Shown here one piece after another: positions 34,244 through 43,887 of a stretch of 43,887 nt of DNA; the first letter of the stretch is position 1; the number at the start of each line of letters is the position of its first letter. Source of the DNA: Azolla pinnata. Lineage: Eukaryota; Streptophyta; Polypodiopsida; Salviniales; Salviniaceae. The notes under the pieces are model-generated. The model saw only the letters and a list, made by a program, of their open reading frames with translations, made no database searches and was not told where the DNA came from. The stretch is from positions 4,727 to 48,613 of the forward strand of contig JBBBWG010030588.1 in assembly GCA_037176905.1 (NCBI GenBank). The letters run 5' to 3'. The translations under genes and the position numbers were made by a program.

Positions 34244-35160
34244 CCATGAGTGCTCGCATGCATGCATGCATACATGGGAGATGTGACCCAATGCATGCAT
34301 GCATGCATGTATACATGGGAGATGTGTCCTAATGCATGCATGCATGCACGTATACATGAAAGATGTGTCCCAATGCATGCATGTATACATGGGAGATGTG
34401 ACCCAATGCATGCATGCATGCATGTATACGTGGGAGATGTGTCCCAATGCATGCATGCATGCACGTATACATGGGAGATGTGTCCCAATGCATGCATGCA
34501 TGCATGTATACATGGGAGATGTGCATGCCTGCATACATGGGAGATGTGTCCTAATGCATGCATGCATGTATACATGGGAGATGTGTCCCAATGCATGCAT
34601 ACATGAATACGTGGGAGATGTGTCCTAATGCATGCATGCATGCATGTGTACATGGGAGATGTGTTGCATGCATTGCATGCATGTTTGTGAACGTGCCCGA
34701 GATGACACGCTATGGGTGCATGCATGCGAGCGCATACATGCGAGATGTGTCCCAGGCGTTCGCGCACATGCGAGATGATGCGCTATGGGATTGCATGCAC
34801 GCATGCATGCATGTTTGCGTGGGAGATGTGTCCCCAGTGCCACACGCATGCATGCATGCATGTCTGCGTAAGTGCGAGATGATGCGCAATGGATGCATGC
34901 ATGCATGCATCCATGCATGTACGCGTGGGTGGGAGATGTGCCCCCCCCCCATGCTATGTCAGTATGTGTGCATGCGTCTCCGAGCCATGCATGGGAGGCA
35001 TGCGTGCATGTGTCCCCGTGCTATGCATGCATGCATGCGTGCATGTGCCCCATGGTATGTGTATGTATGTATGTGTGCGTGCATGTGCCCCCATGGTATG
35101 TGTATGTATGTATGTGTGCGTGCATGTGCATGTGGCTGGATGCATGTGCATGCATGCCAA
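34244..35160. repeat. ATGCATGC-rich minisatellite, about 40-bp unit
   Basis: Units begin with a run of (ATGC)n, then GTATACATGGGAGATGTGTC. The left half (34244-34680) is regular. The right half is diverged (GCGAGATGATGCGC types) and passes into TATGTGTATG repeats near 35055-35120. The run is mostly alternating purine-pyrimidine and self-complementary. Both strands are open in several frames, which are artefacts. Confidence 0.92.
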
Positions 35161-35254
35161 AGTAAAGATAATAAATAATGTCCCGTTATTCACAATAATT
35201 ACCTTTTGATTTCTCTCACTAGATTTTCAGCTCCGCTTTTCTGCAGCCCAAGAA

Positions 35255-35745
35255 AACTGCAACGACAGAAAAGGAAGAAGAAGACGAAGACGAAGAAGAA
35301 AGAAGAAGAAGAAGAAGAAGAAGAAGAAGAAGGAAGGAAGGAAGGAAGCAGAACGAGGATGCGGAAGCCGAACCAGGCGGCGACGCAGACTGTTGCGGCG
35401 GAAGGAACCGTCCGGCGGAAGGGAAGCAGCACCGCGATGGAGGAGGAGCATGGCATGCAGTAAGTAACACGGAAGACGGCGGCAGCTACGCGGAAGGACT
35501 GCAAGCTGCGGGGGAGAGGCGAAGCCGAGGGAGAAAGAAGGCTGAAGGAGCAAGCAGGAACGGTGGAGAAGAAACAGAAGAAATAAGGAGGAAATAGGAG
35601 AAGGAGAAGAACGGTGAAGAAGAGGAAAATGCGGACCAGGAATAAGGAGTAGATAGGAGAAGAAGGAGAAGGGAGGAGGGGAGGAGGGGAGGAGGAAGGA
35701 GAGGGAGAGGAAGACGCGGACCAGGAACGAGGAGTGGATCGACTC
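35255..35745. repeat. Purine-rich (GAAGAA)n tract
   Basis: GAA/GAG/GGA-rich sequence on + includes GAAGAAGAAGAA near 35300-35330 and GGAGGGGAGGAGGGGAGGAG near 35674-35700. It lies about 1 kb upstream of the GH43-like start codon and may belong to its promoter or an untranslated exon. It has no credible coding frame. Confidence 0.7.
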
Positions 35746-36687
35746 AATTCGAATCATGTACCGACAAGGGCGAGATGAAAGTAAAGACAAGGAGTGTATA
35801 GAATCAATGCGCATGATTCATGCACTGACGAGATCTTATTAACTCCATCACGATGCGATTGCCGTCGCTTCGTTTGCCTGATTTCTGGCGCCGGAATTCA
35901 AGCTTTCAGTCCTAACCCGATTCACTAGTTTGCAGTTCTAATCTGATCTCGCGAACTTTGAAGTCTAACCTGGTCTTTCAAGCTTCCGGTCCTAAACTGA
36001 TATTACTTGTATTTTCTGCGGATTTCAAGAAGATTCTGAAGAAATAAAGAAAAACGAAGAAGAAGAAAGAAAGACGTAGGTAAAGAGAGAAAAGGACGGA
36101 AGGTTTGTCTGCGTTTTGATTTCTTTGCCAGTTTCATTTCTTTCTTAGGTCAACGTTTATTAAAATCTGTGGCTGTTAAAAAAAGGAGCTGAGTAGATAG
36201 AGTTGAGAAGGAGCAGGAGAAGAGGAAGCTGAAGAAGTACAAGATCTCGCTAATTGTAATAGAACATAGTTGACTTCAAACCTTCATTCTTAGCTAATGG
36301 TACACTTTACTTCTGCAGATTTTGGGAGAGATGGACAGAAGCCTATCTGCTTGTTTCCAAATGCATCTATGGATTTTCTGAGCAGGATAACGTTGAAGAA
36401 TCGATAATGTATGATTAATTTCCACCATACAAATTCGGGTAGAAAATTGCTCCATTTTCAATGATTAGGGCTTTATTCCAGTTCAATGCAATCTGATCTA
36501 ATCAAACACTCATCACCGTTTCTGCAGACATTGCTTGTTTCTAATCTGAAAATGAGGAGGATGAATTCATCTGTTGTGACATTCCTCACCATTTCTGAAG
36601 GTCTTACTTGCTTCTGATCTGAATTGAGGAGGATGAATTCCATGTGTTCACGATAATACAACTTTTTCCAGTTTTCAAGCTTTCCAA
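35746..36687 (+). other. Leader region of the GH43-like gene
   Basis: There is no coding frame. An 80-bp imperfect duplication lies at about 36500-36650 (CTCA(T/C)CA(C)C(G/A)TTTCTG...GAGGAGGATGAATTC in both copies). Words like TTCTGCAG at 36313-36320 and 36521-36528 would serve as 3' splice sites, so a spliced 5' UTR is possible. Confidence 0.5.
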
Positions 36688-38896
36688 ATGAGATTGACAA
36701 TGAAAGGACCTTCTTCATCATCCAGTTTTGCAGGAAAATGCTCCATAACTACACTTCTGTGGATTTTAGCTGTATGGATCCTCCTTATACATCTTTACAC
36801 ATCCTTTTACCCTAAGGAAGTTATTCTCTCGGACCATCAATCCTCTTTCAGAAGGCTTCCTTACAGTGAATTCGAAGGAATAGAAGACAAAGATCTGATT
36901 GTTTCTGGGAAAAAGCGTGGAACTCCTTCAAGCCGAGCACATAGAACAAGAAATATTTCTGCATCGGAAGATTTCATGAATCCTGCCTCGTTAAAGAGGC
37001 AATGGTATTTTCCGGACAAAGCTTTGGCCATCAATCCATTAACGTGTCCAGAAGAAGAAAAGAATTATCTATATCCTGGTAGAGAATGGCGTGATACAGA
37101 AGGAAAACCAATCCAAGCGCATGGAGGTGGAATCCTATATGTTCCTGAAACAAAGACCTTCTATTGGTATGGTGAGAATAAGGATGGTAGAACTTATCAC
37201 CTTCAAAAACGATCAGTTGCTCGGGTATATAATCTCTCTTCTTTCTCTCTCAAAGTTAACTTGCGTTTAATTAAATTATTTAGATCCACATCAATAAGCA
37301 TTCATGGAAGTTTTCTCTGAACTGCCCAAACATTTCTTGCTGATTAAAACATTTGACTTCAAAATCATGAACTTGTTTAGTGTAGAGTCGTATCTATCGG
37401 CGGATTTTATATTCCAAGCCAGTTGAAGTGTTTAATGCAGATCCGGTTGAAGTGATTGAGGTCTACACTAAAGATGATCATTTTTTGAGGCAGAAGACTT
37501 TGGTTTTGAATGTTTTGTAGTAGGTGGGACTGAAGCCTCTGATTCTCTCACTTGATATATGACCTTATAGCTATGGCACACAGGTGTGCATGATCCTTGG
37601 TAAATGTGTTCAAAGGAATGAGACATAGTTTAGAGGTAACATGTGATCACAGGTCTTTGGCAGGTTGAGGTACTTCAGGGAATCTAGTCTTATAGCAGTT
37701 CGTCTAAAAGATGCTATGTACCCGAAGTAGCAAATATTATAAAATGGTTACCCGGCCATGATAACTTGTCTACTTTATATGTGCACCTCATAAGTTCTGT
37801 TTATGTACTTTACCAAGCATGTCTCATTCTACAGGAGAATTTATGCACATAATGTCAACGAACTTTGGAAGCATTAGATCAAGGTTTCTTTATTAAATTG
37901 ATCCTCTGTTAGGACATTTGCTGCACTTCCATTTGTTGAATTTCTTGTTACGCTGCTGTGGTTTACCATTATTTTTTTCTTCAAGCAATAAGAAGAACGA
38001 ACAAAGATGAACACCTTTGGCTCTGTACACAGGTAGACGTGATCGGGGTGAGCTGTTACTCATCAAAGGATCTTTGGACGTGGAAGAATGAAGGCATTGT
38101 CTTGGCTTCAGAAAAGCTCAACGCATCCCATGACCTTCATGTCAGCAATGTCTTAGAAAGGCCAAAAGTGATTTACAATGCGAAAACCAAACGATATGTG
38201 ATGTGGATGCACATTGACATTGCGAATTATTCGAAAGCATCTGTTGGCATAGCTATAAGCAAAACACCTGTGGGACCATTCACGTATCTCTACAGTGGAC
38301 AACCGCATGGGTATGATAGCAGAGACATGACACTTTTCAAGGATGATGATGATGGCCAGGCTTATATAGTCTACTCGTCTGAGGAGAATAGTGAGCTACA
38401 TGTCGGGGTATTAACAGATGATTACTTGAATCTGAAGCAGGTAATGCGGAGGATAATGGTGAATATGCATAGAGAAGCTCCAGCTGTGTTTAAGCATAGG
38501 AGAATGTATTATATGATAACATCTGGATGTACTGGGTGGGCTCCTAATGCAGCTCAAGTTCATTCCTCTGAGTCGATGCTGGGAGTATGGGCTACTCTTG
38601 GGAATCCATGTGTTGGAGGTAATGAACATTGGAGGCAAACGACTTTCTTCTCTCAGGGTACCTTTGTTCTTCCCCTTCCCGGGTTGCAAGATACATTTTT
38701 GTTCATGGCAGATCGGTGGAATTCTCATGATTTGAAGGATTCTAGATATGTTTGGCTTCCTCTTACTATGGATGGACCAGCTGATGAGCCATTGGATGAT
38801 GAATTTGAATTTCCTCTATGGTTGAGGGTGTCAATACATTGGCGCAAAAGATGGAAGCTTCCTGATGGATGGAACCCTACAATCCCAACATCATAG
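36688..38896 (+). CDS. GH43-family exo-beta-1,3-galactosidase-like Golgi protein
   Basis: Exons 36688-37224 and 38033-38896 join in phase 0 (VAR|VDVIG) to give 466 residues, about the length of the Arabidopsis GH43A/GH43B proteins. Those are Golgi enzymes that trim beta-1,3-galactan of arabinogalactan proteins (subfamily 24). Residues about 20-37 are a single membrane anchor near the N-terminus, a type II topology. The five-bladed fold is suggested by IQAHGGGILYVPETKTFYWY, YSSKDLWTWKNEG, RPKVIYNAKTKRYVMWMH and DSRDMTLFKDDDDGQAYIVY. A conserved acid in HREAPAVFKHRRMYYMITSG is the likely catalytic acid, and the Asp in SRDMTLF the likely modulator. NEHWRQTTFFSQGTF lies where characterised members have a Gln instead of a base. 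The first ATG is used; Met5 is an alternative. Confidence 0.9.
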
Positions 38897-39747
38897 TTAC
38901 GAAGGGTTGGGTGAAGATGAGAAGTCAGATTCAGCGATAAAGTTCTGTATAATTAAGGATAAAGAAAAGTTAGTCCATTAGCTATGTGGTATACAGTGTC
39001 TATGGTTCCTAAGCTTTATAGGAATTCTTGATCGCGATTTGGGCTAACTGGTTTTACAGAATGGGAGGATTAAATCGCCCAATTCTTTTTGGCAAAGCAG
39101 TTGTGGCCTGCGTTGAGGTGAATTTGGGGGTGTGTACATAAAAGCGACCGACAATGCAGCTTGTCATTTGTATCCGTGTTGAATTCAAATGTACTTTGCA
39201 ATATTTTTTTTTAACCGTGAACAGATGTTGCAATTTGCGTAATATATATTTGGTGCTGATTTTGTCTCTCTTTCTCCATTAGTCAAAGCTAATTTGGATT
39301 AGTCAGGCACTTGCAAAGTTTGAATTGTCGATAATCAAGACTTACAAAATAGACTTACAAAAATGTATACAAAATCAAGACTTACAAAATGAACCCCATG
39401 GAGCTGAATTGATCTCAGTAGAGACAAGCATTTAGAATATAGTACACTATCCATTTACAGCTCCCCACTGAGCTGAACTCATCTTAATTTTGGCCCACTT
39501 CTTATCAGATTAATGTTGATTGAGCTGCATCCGGTAAGAATACATTTAACCAAGGAAATAATTTGTATAGGTAGCTATTATGATTGCAAAGCTCAATCGT
39601 GCAGGTCTCACAATGTATGGAGCAAGAGACCAATATATAATGTATATATAATGGATGGAAATGGAAATCTGTCAAATCCATACAGCAAAATGGCGATCGA
39701 CAATGTATAGCCGACATAACAAGAAGAGAGGTACACAGACTTTTTAT
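38897..39747. other. Region between convergent GH43-like and SPARK kinase genes
   Basis: Two 3' UTRs probably meet here. The DNA is AT-rich, with a short duplicated word TACAAAATCAAGACTTACAAAAT near 39330-39390. No further gene is seen. Confidence 0.5.
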
Positions 39748-42700
39748 TCACTGGTTCGATTCTCTTAGACAGCGCTGCGGAGAAGGGGAGGTCGCACCAG
39801 GAGCACCGTTTCTATGATTATTGCTAAGACGATCCGCAAGCTCTAGGTCATGGAGGACGTCTGTGATAGAGGGCCTGTCATAGCTCCGAGCTTGCACGCA
39901 GCTGAACGCAACACTCGCCATCACATGCACCGCCCGAATCGGATACTGCCCACAGAGCCTTGGATCCATGAGCTCAGTCAATTCTGCATCTCCCGTCATC
40001 ACCGTGAATGCCTGACACACAATACATACAGATGTAGTTTAGTTGCAAATGCACAGTTGCCGGTTCGGTTGCGAGACACATCCATCGCATGTAGCAGACA
40101 TTTTGCGCTACACTCAAGTGGTATGTTTGTATGATACTTTGCCTTGAAGTTAGTGTCTTATTATTAAACAGAAAGTGAAGAGATTAGTGGCCATGGGGCA
40201 CAAGCATAAGGAAAATGATGATGACAGTAAATAGACTTTCCTGCCCTCAATAGCAATGAAGAGCCTACTTATCATTCCCTAGCATGAATAATTCCCTTCA
40301 TAGGACCAAAGCTTACTATCGTTCCATGAGTGGCAAGCAAGAATGGCTCATTTGCGGCACAAAATTATCTGTTTCCTTTACATGTAGCAAAAGACAACCT
40401 ATTATTATGTTAAGTAGCAGGAAAGACTAATCTGCTGTACAAGTTAGCTGTTTCAATTAATGTAGCAAATGACAGCCTACCAGTTGTACGAGCGACCTGT
40501 TGAGCACAGAGTCTCCATCTATAGCTTTCCTTCCGCTCAGCAGTTGCAAGAGAACCACCCCAAAGCTGTAAATATCACTAGACTCTGTGAGCTGCCCAAG
40601 AATAAGATATTCTGGATCCAAATAACCGGTCGTTCCTTTTATTTCTGTGGACACGTGCGATGCTTCACATTCCAGGACTTTGGAGAGTCCAAAATCAGAT
40701 AGCTTTGCTTCTAGTGCCTCGTTCAGAAGGATGTTGCTTGGCTACATTGTAACAAACAGGATTTCTTAATATCTTACTCACAATGCTTTTATTAATATCT
40801 TATTCACCAGGATTTCCCTACTTTAGCTACAATTGAGGTTGAATACATTAGTGTCTACTTGGTCGAATGCTTACCTTGATATCCCGATGGATAATAGGTC
40901 CGTCATGAGACTCATGGAGATAACTGAGACCTCTGGCACAGTCGATGGCAATCTTCACTCTCTGGTTCCAGGTTAATGTCTCCGAATTTCGATCTAATGA
41001 TGGAAAAAATGAGATCTTTTAGAACATACAACTTTGAATACATCTGAATTTACTAAGTACTATTAAAGGTAATTCTAAATTTGAGCATAAAACTAGAGAG
41101 CATCAAACGAATGGTGTTAGTTTGTCTTACCTAATAGTCTTCTTCCGAGGTCTCCGTTGCCCATAAATTCATAGACCAAGAAATGTGCGAATCTGGACTG
41201 ACAATAACCCAACAATGCTGTGAGATTGGGGTGTCTTAATCGAGCTAACAGAGCAACTTCCTTGTTAAATGTCTCAAACTTCTTCTCTTTGATAATCTTC
41301 TTCACTGCAACAAGTTTTCCACTTGGAAGGCATCCTAAATACACACAGCCTGCACTTCCTTCTCCGATTTTTAACGTCTGGCTGAAGTTATTGGTGGCCT
41401 TTCTGAGCTCCTTTGAATGGAAGATATAGAATCCTTCTGTAGGGAGAAGAATGTTCATCGTCTCACTTGAGCGTCCAGATGCAGATGACAGCAATGTACC
41501 AACCCGAACACATCCTAGCAAAAGAACAGACAGGACATTGTTCTTTAATCAAATCTTTCATCCAAGCCTGGATTGAAATGCTACCTGTTGTAAACAGTAA
41601 TCCTTCTATCTTTTAATGCAACGCTTATTCTCATTGATTCAAAGCTACAGATTCTAAGCTTTTGTATCTTTTAGTCTATCCCCTACCGATACTGAGTACG
41701 AATAATAATAATCATAAGCATCTCAGAAAACATTGTAGTTCCTTTGGTTATGGATGGACAATAAACAAAGATACACAACAGTGAATCAAATTATGCACAC
41801 GAGACTTGACGAGATGAGTCTTAATGTAGTTGAGAATTTCTATACACGTAAGTATCAGTATTTATTTGACCCTATACTTTGAGCCTTAATACTCCTCGTC
41901 CAGTATCAAACATCGTATATAGATTTACCAAAAGTTATTAATCTTACCTGAAAGTCCACGGGAGAAGTTGTAATGATCATCAAAATTGTTTCTCTCCCTG
42001 AGAATGATAAGACCCATCAATGCAACACAAGAAACCACAGCCACTGTAGAAGAAATTCCTATGATAATGTAAAGCGTCTTTTTGTGATGATTACTTGAAG
42101 ACCGGAAGGAATCAGCCTCCGTTAATGCTGCAGGAAAATGTCAATTTATCATAGTTAAATATCCGGAATATCAGACCCATATACACACAGATACATATAT
42201 CTGTAACAAAAATATCTTAGTATATTGAATATGTAGCCACTTTGAATTTCTAATACAGGTAGTCATGGATTTTCTTACTTGGTTACTTCCACATTTTGAT
42301 GGGGTTTTAAAGAAGCGTAAGCACCTGGAAGAGCTGCTGTGGATGGTACTGAAGGTGGCGATGTTTTTGCAGACGACGATCTGTTCAGGAAATCTGTGAG
42401 ACAGATGCTAAGAATACACACCAAATGAGTACATGGGCAACGCTACTTAATCTTAGTTGTTACCGACATTTATACTATTACAACTCAAACCTAGGCTTGA
42501 TTGCAGAAACCACGTTCAAACATATAGATTCATGAACATGTGACTGAATAAGGTTCCTTGACAATATCTTGTACTGCAGATGTTTGAATCATGCAAGTGA
42601 CGGTATATTTGCTTTGGTGATGATCCACTGCTGAGGATGATGAGGATGATGAAGAAAAAGATGATGATGAAGAAGATGAAGAAGAAGTGACAAAAGATGA

Positions 42701-43601
42701 AGGTGATGAAGACGACTCATTATGAAGATGAAGACGATGAAGATGAGACAAAGACGATGTGAAGCTGAAGCTGAAGATGACGATGATGAAGAAGAAGAAT
42801 ATGACGATGCAGATGCATTATATAGACACCAGAAAGGATCTTAAGAACAAGATGGTGGTTAAAGATTAGGAAAGCCCAGGAAATTCCTTTTACCTGTAAT
42901 AGGAACTCCATTGAGGATCTCGAGGACACACTGATAGAAGTTCTGGAAAGAAGCTACGTTAGGGTTGAGGCTAAGCATGGCGATTGCAAGAGCGCTAGCA
43001 CAGGCAGCAGGCTTATCGTGCGTAATGTCAGAGAGACGATCAATGGCAGAGAGGAGCTGCGTCTGACAAGCCTGACATCCTCTCTGGCCGATCATAGCAA
43101 GATCATTGCAAGACCTAGAAACGTTGGTGAGAAGCTCCGTGCCTGGCCCAAGCTCGGAGATGAGCAGACGATCTAAGTCGCTCGTGGTTGCGAAATTACA
43201 CGCAGAGGCTCCAGCTGTTATCCTCTTTGGCGAGAGCGGGCAGTACCTCTGGAAGAGATGGAGCTCTGGGGAAGACGAACCCAGGGCTTCTTCGTACGCC
43301 TGTATACACTCCATAGCCTCTTCCTCTGTTGGGAACATCTTACCTGTGACGTTGGCGTGAACAGATAGTGCGAACACAGCGGCACCATAGACGTCCTCGC
43401 AGCAAATCAAGATCTGGGCAGAAGATGTGTATCTATCATTTCCTCCTCCTCCTTCCACTTCTCCTTCTCCTTCGTTATCTGTACTGTTGCTCCCGCCATT
43501 GTTCCTGTTCCTGCTGCTGAATCCGTTCGTCTCTGTGTTGGCGTTGCAGAGGCTTGTGAAGTTCTGGAGTGAAGAGAAATCGTACGGGCATCCTCCTTCC
43601 A
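39748..43601 (-). CDS. SPARK-domain receptor-like kinase (5' end unresolved)
   Basis: Reverse-strand exons 42894-43601, 42325-42393, 41948-42127, 41131-41514, 40875-40993, 40481-40741 and 39748-40011 join in phase to give 660 residues. The extracellular part begins [11 protein letters not shown] and has the SPARK-type cysteines ([39 protein letters not shown]) and several N-glycosylation sites. A membrane span is [20 protein letters not shown]. The kinase has [32 protein letters not shown] and [10 protein letters not shown], so it is an intact RD kinase. SPARK kinases include ARK1, needed to sustain arbuscular mycorrhiza, but also others of unknown role. The first exon opens at AACAG|TGGAAGGAGG; the signal-peptide exon is not found with matching phase. 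A peptide MALAVKKQMHVAFPSVV at about 43752 is a candidate but does not join in frame. Confidence 0.88.
42629..42800 (-). repeat. GAT/GAA trinucleotide tract inside the SPARK kinase intron
   Basis: The + strand shows GATGATGAAGAAGATGAAGA-type sequence. In the transcribed direction it is a long pyrimidine-rich (TCA/TTC)n tract within the 499-nt intron between the SPARK and linker exons. Confidence 0.85.
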
Positions 43602-43610
43602 CTGTTCATC

Positions 43611-43680
43611 CATTTCATTCATTCATCCATTTCATTCATTCATTCATTCATTCATTCGTTCGTTAGTTCGTTCATTCCTT
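43611..43680. repeat. (ATTC)n microsatellite
   Basis: CATTCATTCATTCATTC with GTTC variants lies immediately upstream of the first recognised SPARK kinase exon. Length variation or assembly error here could hide the true join to the first exon. Confidence 0.9.
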
Positions 43681-43887
43681 TGTCTGTTCACTTCATCAGA
43701 ATTACAACAGAAGGGAAAGCAACGTGCATCTGCTTCTTTACTGCTAACGCCATAGCCAAAAGCTTCAGGCATACAACTCCTCACTCAGAAACTCATACTG
43801 TAGACACAGATACGGGTCTTTACAGTCACATTCGAATTGCTTTACATGCATGCCATGGCTAAACCTTATAATGTACACAGATATACA

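Noticed and set aside
34043-35209. Several 100-206-residue Met/His/Ala/Cys frames on both strands
   Set aside because: Artefacts of the ATGCATGC minisatellite.
35199-35814. Ser/Phe/Leu-rich reverse frames up to 195 residues
   Set aside because: Read-through of a GAA/GGA purine tract; no domain or start context.

Overview
The window is nuclear DNA of a land plant. The evidence is split genes with GT-AG introns, plant-only families (C2-type phospholipase D, a plant defensin, a SPARK-domain receptor kinase, a GH43 arabinogalactan galactosidase), many TTTAGGG/CCCTAAA plant-telomere-type motifs, and a fragment of organelle-like DNA. Medium-sized introns and very abundant minisatellites would fit a seed-free plant (fern, lycophyte or bryophyte), but I cannot fix the species. 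One 100-N scaffold gap is present (10478-10577).

Eight protein-coding genes can be modelled, seven of them with introns. In order: (1) the 3' part of a phospholipase D gene on +, entering from the left edge, with the second HKD motif split by a minisatellite-filled intron; (2) an intronless cytidine deaminase on + with a long His/Gly/Asp-rich linker between its two domains; (3) the replication licensing factor CDT1 on +, 7 exons, with E2F-type sites upstream and a probable GC-AG intron; (4) a small histidine-rich plant defensin on -, 2 exons; (5) a SNAPC4/MYB4R1-type Myb protein on +, 10 exons, with a TATA box and an E2F-type site just downstream of a 143-bp tandem array; (6) a CCCH zinc-finger/FG nucleoporin (NUP42-like) on -, 10 exons; (7) a Golgi-type GH43 exo-beta-1,3-galactosidase-like protein on +, 2 exons; (8) a SPARK-domain receptor-like kinase on -, at least 7 exons, whose 5' end is unresolved at the right edge.

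The genes are unrelated housekeeping or cell-surface functions and do not form a pathway. Two of them (CDT1 and the SNAPC4-like gene) share E2F-type promoter motifs. Between and inside the genes lies an unusual density of tandem repeats: a 43-bp minisatellite carrying one telomere-like motif per unit (about 8.4-10.3 kb), interrupted by organelle-like DNA with a group II intron domain V and a truncated trnC(GCA); a 143-bp array at the SNAPC4-like promoter; a TATG/TGCG microsatellite at the NUP42-like promoter that is open on both strands; an ATGCATGC array (34.2-35.2 kb); and several recent direct duplications. I saw no LTR element, LINE or DNA transposon with a recognisable protein.

The points most worth a second look are the His-rich deaminase linker, the His-rich defensin with an acidic propiece, the telomere-motif minisatellite holding organelle-like DNA, the duplicated 51-bp exon in the SNAPC4-like gene, the repeat-bearing PLD intron whose units resemble 3' splice sites, and the probable false scaffold gap flanked by identical 77-bp sequences.
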